From the NCBI RefSeq assembly GCF_018070345.1, contig NZ_JAGPXX010000022.1:38106-102105 (forward strand): DNA of 64,000 bases, written 5' to 3'. This document shows, piece after piece, positions 60,918-64,000 of the stretch; position 1 is the first letter of the stretch, and every line of letters starts with the position of its first letter. The position numbers were made by a program, and so were the translations under genes. This DNA is from Streptomyces sp. F63. Its GTDB lineage: Bacteria > Actinomycetota > Actinomycetes > Streptomycetales > Streptomycetaceae. The notes under the pieces are model-generated. The model was not told the DNA's origin and searched no databases. It saw only the letters and a program-made list of their open reading frames with translations.

Positions 60918-61613
60918 TCAGCCGGAGGACTGCGGGGCCAGCAGCCGCGCCGGCGGCAGACCCGCCAACGCCCGGACCTCGCGGGTGAGATGGGCCTGGT
61001 CGCAGTAGCCCGCGAGGACCGCCGCCTCCGCGAGAGGGCGGCCGGCCCGGGCCAGGTCCAGGGCGCGGTTCATCCGCAGGATCCGCGCCAGCGTCTTCGG
61101 CCCGTAGCCGAACGCCGCCAGGGAGAGCCGGTGCAGCCCGCGCGCGCCGAGCCCCGTCCGCTCGGCGACCTCCGCCACGGGCCGTCCCGCGCGCAGCCCG
61201 GCCACGACCGCCGCCCGGCGCGGATCGGGCGGGCCCGCGCCGCGCAGCGCCCGAGCCGCGGCCCGCTCCAGCACGTCCGCGGGGTCGGCCGCCTCCGCCG
61301 CGCGCTCGGCCAGCCGCCGCACCTCCGCCTCCGGGCGGAGCGCGGCCAGCGGGAGCCGCCGGTCCCTCAACTCGTGGGCGGCCACGCCGAAGACGGCCGG
61401 TCCGGTGCCGGGCGGGAAGCGCAGGGCGGTGTAGCGGGTGCCGGGCCGGGCGGCCGGCAGATGCGCCCGGGTGTCGGGCCCGGCGACCACCAGCTCCGTG
61501 CCGTCCCAGATCAGGTCGGTGCAGCCGTCGGGCAGCACCCGCTGCTGCCGGACCCCCGCCGTCAGGGACCAGACGACGGCGGGTACGCGCGCGGAACGTC
61601 TCTCCTCGTACAC
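60918..61613 (-). CDS. AraC-family transcriptional regulator
   Basis: A 231-aa regulator with an N-terminal DUF6597-like sensor (RVLPDGCTDLIWDG; GPDTRAHLP) and a C-terminal AraC HTH pair (about 135-225; LGARGLHRLSLAAFGYGPKTLARILR, AGYCDQAHLTREVRAL). GTG start at 61613, without a clear ribosome site. It ends 35 bp from the VOC gene; the two converge and may be functionally linked. Confidence 0.88.
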   Translation of the reverse strand: MYEERRSARVPAVVWSLTAGVRQQRVLPDGCTDLIWDGTELVVAGPDTRAHLPAARPGTRYTALRFPPGTGPAVFGVAAHELRDRRLPLAALRPEAEVRRLAERAAEAADPADVLERAAARALRGAGPPDPRRAAVVAGLRAGRPVAEVAERTGLGARGLHRLSLAAFGYGPKTLARILRMNRALDLARAGRPLAEAAVLAGYCDQAHLTREVRALAGLPPARLLAPQSSG

Positions 61614-61867
61614 CGGGCCAGGGTCGCACGCGGATGGCGGAGCCCGTCACCCGCTCGGCGGCGACGCGCCCCGACGCGCCGCCCCTTCCCGCGAACACCC
61701 CGCCACCTGCGCCGATGCGGCAGACGCGGGACCCCGGGCTGCTCCATTGGCAGGACGGTGAACTCCGCCGCGCCGCGCGCGCTTGACGGCTCGTCGGGCT
61801 TGCATGGTGCCGACGGCGCGGAGCCCGAGCGGACGCGGGTCCGCCTCCCGCCGGAAGGAGCACTCCC

Positions 61868-62368
61868 ATGCGCAACATCTCCCGCCTGCTCGCCACCACC
61901 GCTCTGACCGCGATAGCCCTGGGGGGCGCCGCCACGGCGTCGCAGGCCGACGGGCACCCGGACTCCCGGATGAGGATCAGCCCGAAGATGCCGAAGGCGG
62001 GAGCCCATGTGGTCATCAGCGTGAGGAGCGGGTGCGAGGACCGCCGGATGACGGCGAAGTCCTTCGGGCTGGACCACGAGGTGACCCTCCACCGGCAGGG
62101 CCACCGTTCCTTCGCCGGCAGCGGCAGGGTCAAGGACGACGCCAAGCCCGGCCGCACGTACTGGGTGCGGGCCCACTGCCGGAGCAGCGGAGACGCGGTG
62201 GTGGGCCACTTCACGGTCGGCCACCGGGCCTGGCGCGGGTCGCACGCCGGTGAGGGCGGCAGTGCCGGCGGCGGCAACGCCGGCATGACCGTGGCCGGCA
62301 CCGGGCTGGTGGCGCTGGCCGCCGGCGGCTCCGTCCTGGCGCTGCGCCGCCGCGACGACACGGCCTGA
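61868..62368 (+). CDS. Secreted protein with C-terminal membrane anchor
   Basis: A 166-aa protein with a signal peptide (about 1-27, ATASQA), a beta-rich extracellular domain with two Cys (about 56 and 103), a Gly-rich spacer, and a C-terminal hydrophobic helix plus RRRDD tail. The layout is common for Streptomyces envelope proteins. GGAAGGAG precedes the ATG. Function unknown. Confidence 0.85.
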   Translation: MRNISRLLATTALTAIALGGAATASQADGHPDSRMRISPKMPKAGAHVVISVRSGCEDRRMTAKSFGLDHEVTLHRQGHRSFAGSGRVKDDAKPGRTYWVRAHCRSSGDAVVGHFTVGHRAWRGSHAGEGGSAGGGNAGMTVAGTGLVALAAGGSVLALRRRDDTA

Positions 62369-62413
62369 CGCGGTGCCGCTCCGGCACGGGCCCTGACCGG
62401 GCCGGCGGTGCCC

Positions 62414-62449
62414 GTGGTGCGCCCCCGCCCCGCCTCGGGGGCGCACCAC
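62414..62449. terminator. 13-bp hairpin
   Basis: GTGGTGCGCCCCC pairs with GGGGGCGCACCAC over a 10-nt loop, downstream of the secreted-protein gene. Confidence 0.8.
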
Positions 62450-62547
62450 CCGGGCCGCCGCCGCGTCCCGCCCCCCCATCGCCTCCCCATTCGTCCCCAC
62501 CCGTCCCCGACACCGGACAGCAGGAGACCGGCAGGAGAGGAACGTCC

Positions 62548-63297
62548 ATGACTCCGGTATGCACCTTCGGCGCGAACCGACCCGCCGGCGGCACCGGCAC
62601 GGGCCGCAGGCCCCGTGTGATGCCCCGGCTGCTGCGCGGAGGCGCAGCCGGGATAGCGGGGGTGCTGCTCACCGCCAGCCCGACCTGGGGCGCGGGCATG
62701 GACATCAGCCACCGGTACCTGTCCGAGCGCGACGACCGCGTCCGCACCCACGGCAGCCCGGGCCCGCGCGGCGACCGCCGGGGAGACCCCGGCGGGCCGC
62801 CGGCCGCCGCCCCCGGCGGAACGGAGCGGGGCGCGGCCGGCACGGGGGAGTCCGGGGCCCCGGACGGCCCGGCCCCCGGAACCGGCGCCGCGCACGGCTG
62901 GACGCTTCCCGTGGCCGACGCCGCGGTGTCCGCGGCCTACGGCATCCCCGGCGGCTGGCTCGCGGGCCGCCACACGGGCCTCGACTTCGCCGTCCCCGTG
63001 GGCACCCCGGTACGCGCGCCCGGGCCGGGCGAGGTCGTGACGGCCGGCTGGGGCGGGGACTACGGCAACTTGGTGACCCTGCGGACGAAGGACGGCCAGT
63101 ACCTCCTCTTCGCCCACCTCTCCCGGGTCGACGCGGCACCGGGGCAGCGGGTGGGCCCGGGAGAACTCCTCGGCCACTCCGGCAACACCGGCCGGTCGAG
63201 CGGCCCGCACCTCCACTTCGAGGTGCGGCAGAGCACGGAGTACGGATCCGACATCGACCCGCGGTCGTATCTGGCCTCCAAGGGCGTCCGGTTCTGA
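62548..63297 (+). CDS. M23 (LytM) peptidoglycan endopeptidase
   Basis: A 249-aa exported zinc endopeptidase cleaving peptide cross-links. A basic, Arg-rich signal region (about 1-50), a disordered Pro/Gly/Arg linker (50-115) and the M23 domain (about 120-249) are visible. Zinc ligands are H and D in RHTGLDFAVP and H in GPHLHFEV. AGGAGAGG precedes the ATG. Confidence 0.93.
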   Translation: MTPVCTFGANRPAGGTGTGRRPRVMPRLLRGGAAGIAGVLLTASPTWGAGMDISHRYLSERDDRVRTHGSPGPRGDRRGDPGGPPAAAPGGTERGAAGTGESGAPDGPAPGTGAAHGWTLPVADAAVSAAYGIPGGWLAGRHTGLDFAVPVGTPVRAPGPGEVVTAGWGGDYGNLVTLRTKDGQYLLFAHLSRVDAAPGQRVGPGELLGHSGNTGRSSGPHLHFEVRQSTEYGSDIDPRSYLASKGVRF

Positions 63298-63315
63298 CGC
63301 CCGCCGCCCCCGGAC

Positions 63316-63346
63316 GCGCCGCCGCCCGCGGGCCGGGCGGCGGCGC
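63316..63346. terminator. 13-bp hairpin between M23 and OsmC genes
   Basis: GCGCCGCCGCCCG pairs perfectly with CGGGCGGCGGCGC over a 5-nt loop; the two genes converge on it. Confidence 0.8.
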
Positions 63347-63364
63347 CGGGCCATACGGTCCGGA

Positions 63365-63790
63365 TCAGCCCAGGGACGCCGTGAGGGTGATCGTCGTCCC
63401 GGCCAGGGCCTGGCTCACGGGGCAGTTGGCCTTGGCGTCCTCGGCCGCCGCGGTGAAGGACTCGGCGTCCGTCCCGGGCACCTCGCCCGACACCGTCAGA
63501 TGGATCCCGGTGATGCCCGTACCCGGCTGGAAGGTGACCTCCGCCCGGGTCGTCAGCCGGGTCGGCGGGGTTCCGGCCTTCGACAGGCCGTTGGAGAGGG
63601 CCATCGAGAAGCAGCTGGAGTGCGCGGCGGCGATCAGCTCCTCCGGGCTCGTCCGGCCGTCGGGCTCCTCGGCGCGGGACGGCCACGACACCGGGTACTC
63701 CCCGACTCCGGAGGAGTCCAGGGTGACGGTGCCCCCGCCCTCCAGCAGATTGCCTTCCCAGACCGTGTGCGCGGTGCGTGTGGTGGCCAC
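63365..63790 (-). CDS. OsmC-family peroxiredoxin
   Basis: A 141-aa OsmC-type thiol peroxidase reducing organic hydroperoxides. The redox pair is C60 (HSSCFSMAL) and C123 (ANCPVSQAL), with family blocks SPEELIAAAHSSC and VSGEVPGTD. GTG at 63790 has AGGAGGGAACC upstream. Confidence 0.94.
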   Translation of the reverse strand: MATTRTAHTVWEGNLLEGGGTVTLDSSGVGEYPVSWPSRAEEPDGRTSPEELIAAAHSSCFSMALSNGLSKAGTPPTRLTTRAEVTFQPGTGITGIHLTVSGEVPGTDAESFTAAAEDAKANCPVSQALAGTTITLTASLG

Positions 63791-64000
63791 GATGGTTCCC
63801 TCCTGTGGTACGGCTGGCGTCCAGCCGATGGTCCGCCCCCGTCCGGCCGCTCCGGCCGCGACGCGCCGTGCGGGGGCGGCCGCTGCCGGAACCGGTCCGC
63901 GACATCCGTCCCGATACGGGACAGAGCGGACCGGGCCGTTGTGCGCCCGGCGGGCAGCCGCGGCGGGGGGCCGCGGAGAGGGGAGGGGGAGGGGAGGGGG
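63791..64000. other. Gene-free right end with purine-rich tract
   Basis: The upstream region of the OsmC gene. The last 28 bases are GA-only repeats (GGGGAGG-like), a potential triplex-forming tract. No gene is visible before the window edge. Confidence 0.6.

Noticed and set aside
59272..63354. A 1,360-codon open frame on the minus strand
   Set aside because: Runs antisense through the esterase, VOC, secreted protein and M23 genes, all of which have family motifs on their own strands or frames.

Overview
The window is typical high-GC actinobacterial DNA, most likely from Streptomyces or a close relative. The evidence is an RbpA that looks nearly identical to the Streptomyces protein, a WhiB-like protein, a conservon (cvnABCD plus two P450s), a two-domain small laccase, an F420-dependent oxidoreductase, a polyprenol-phosphate-mannose synthase next to an Lnt, many GTG starts, several apparently leaderless genes and almost no TTA codons. 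No tRNA, rRNA, insertion sequence, integrase or CRISPR array was seen. It reads as chromosomal sequence, not a mobile element.

Layout. 0-3 kb: iron-uptake lipoprotein EfeO behind an iron-box-like site, a DHFR/RibD-fold reductase and a TetR regulator. 3-8.6 kb: a three-subunit PaoABC-type molybdenum hydroxylase, divergent from an XdhC-like maturation factor across a 42-bp dyad. 8.6-14.5 kb: a conservon, all six genes overlapping, preceded by a structured leader. 14.5-20.7 kb: a small laccase divergent from a two-gene extracellular sugar-oxidation operon (ThuA-PQQ-type sugar dehydrogenase; cupredoxin-OmpL47-like-DUF1080 protein). The only three TTA codons found in genes of the window lie in cvnA, the laccase gene and the ThuA-dehydrogenase gene, which points to shared bldA (developmental) control.

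20.7-30 kb: a PETase/cutinase-type polyester hydrolase, a double-RCK channel-like protein, an AgcS amino-acid:cation symporter, a catalase and a semialdehyde dehydrogenase. 30-41 kb: a proline-rich small protein, a mycothiol-family DinB-like protein, a D-Ala-D-Ala carboxypeptidase, small secreted proteins, a PAS-GAF-PP2C-HATPase phosphatase and a DhaL-DhaM fusion with no adjacent DhaK. Two long stretches here (38.8-39.7 and 40.2-40.9 kb) hold no supportable gene.

41-55.5 kb looks like core chromosome: Lrp regulator, amidohydrolase, a strong candidate structured ncRNA with its own promoter and terminator, lnt-ppm1, LLM oxidoreductase, WhiB-like protein, fxsA, rbpA behind a sigma-R-type promoter, an UMF1/Atg22-type transporter, a GDPD and a YczE/MocR divergent pair. 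55.5-64 kb: an FtsK-like membrane ATPase homologue lacking the P-loop lysine with a small membrane partner, an ankyrin protein, a HipA-like kinase, a CE7 esterase, VOC and AraC proteins, a secreted protein, an M23 endopeptidase and an OsmC protein.

Recurring themes are very strong hairpin terminators between convergent genes, short tandem repeats starting exactly at or just after stop codons (at least five genes), and 4-bp ATGA/GTGA/TTGA overlaps inside operons.
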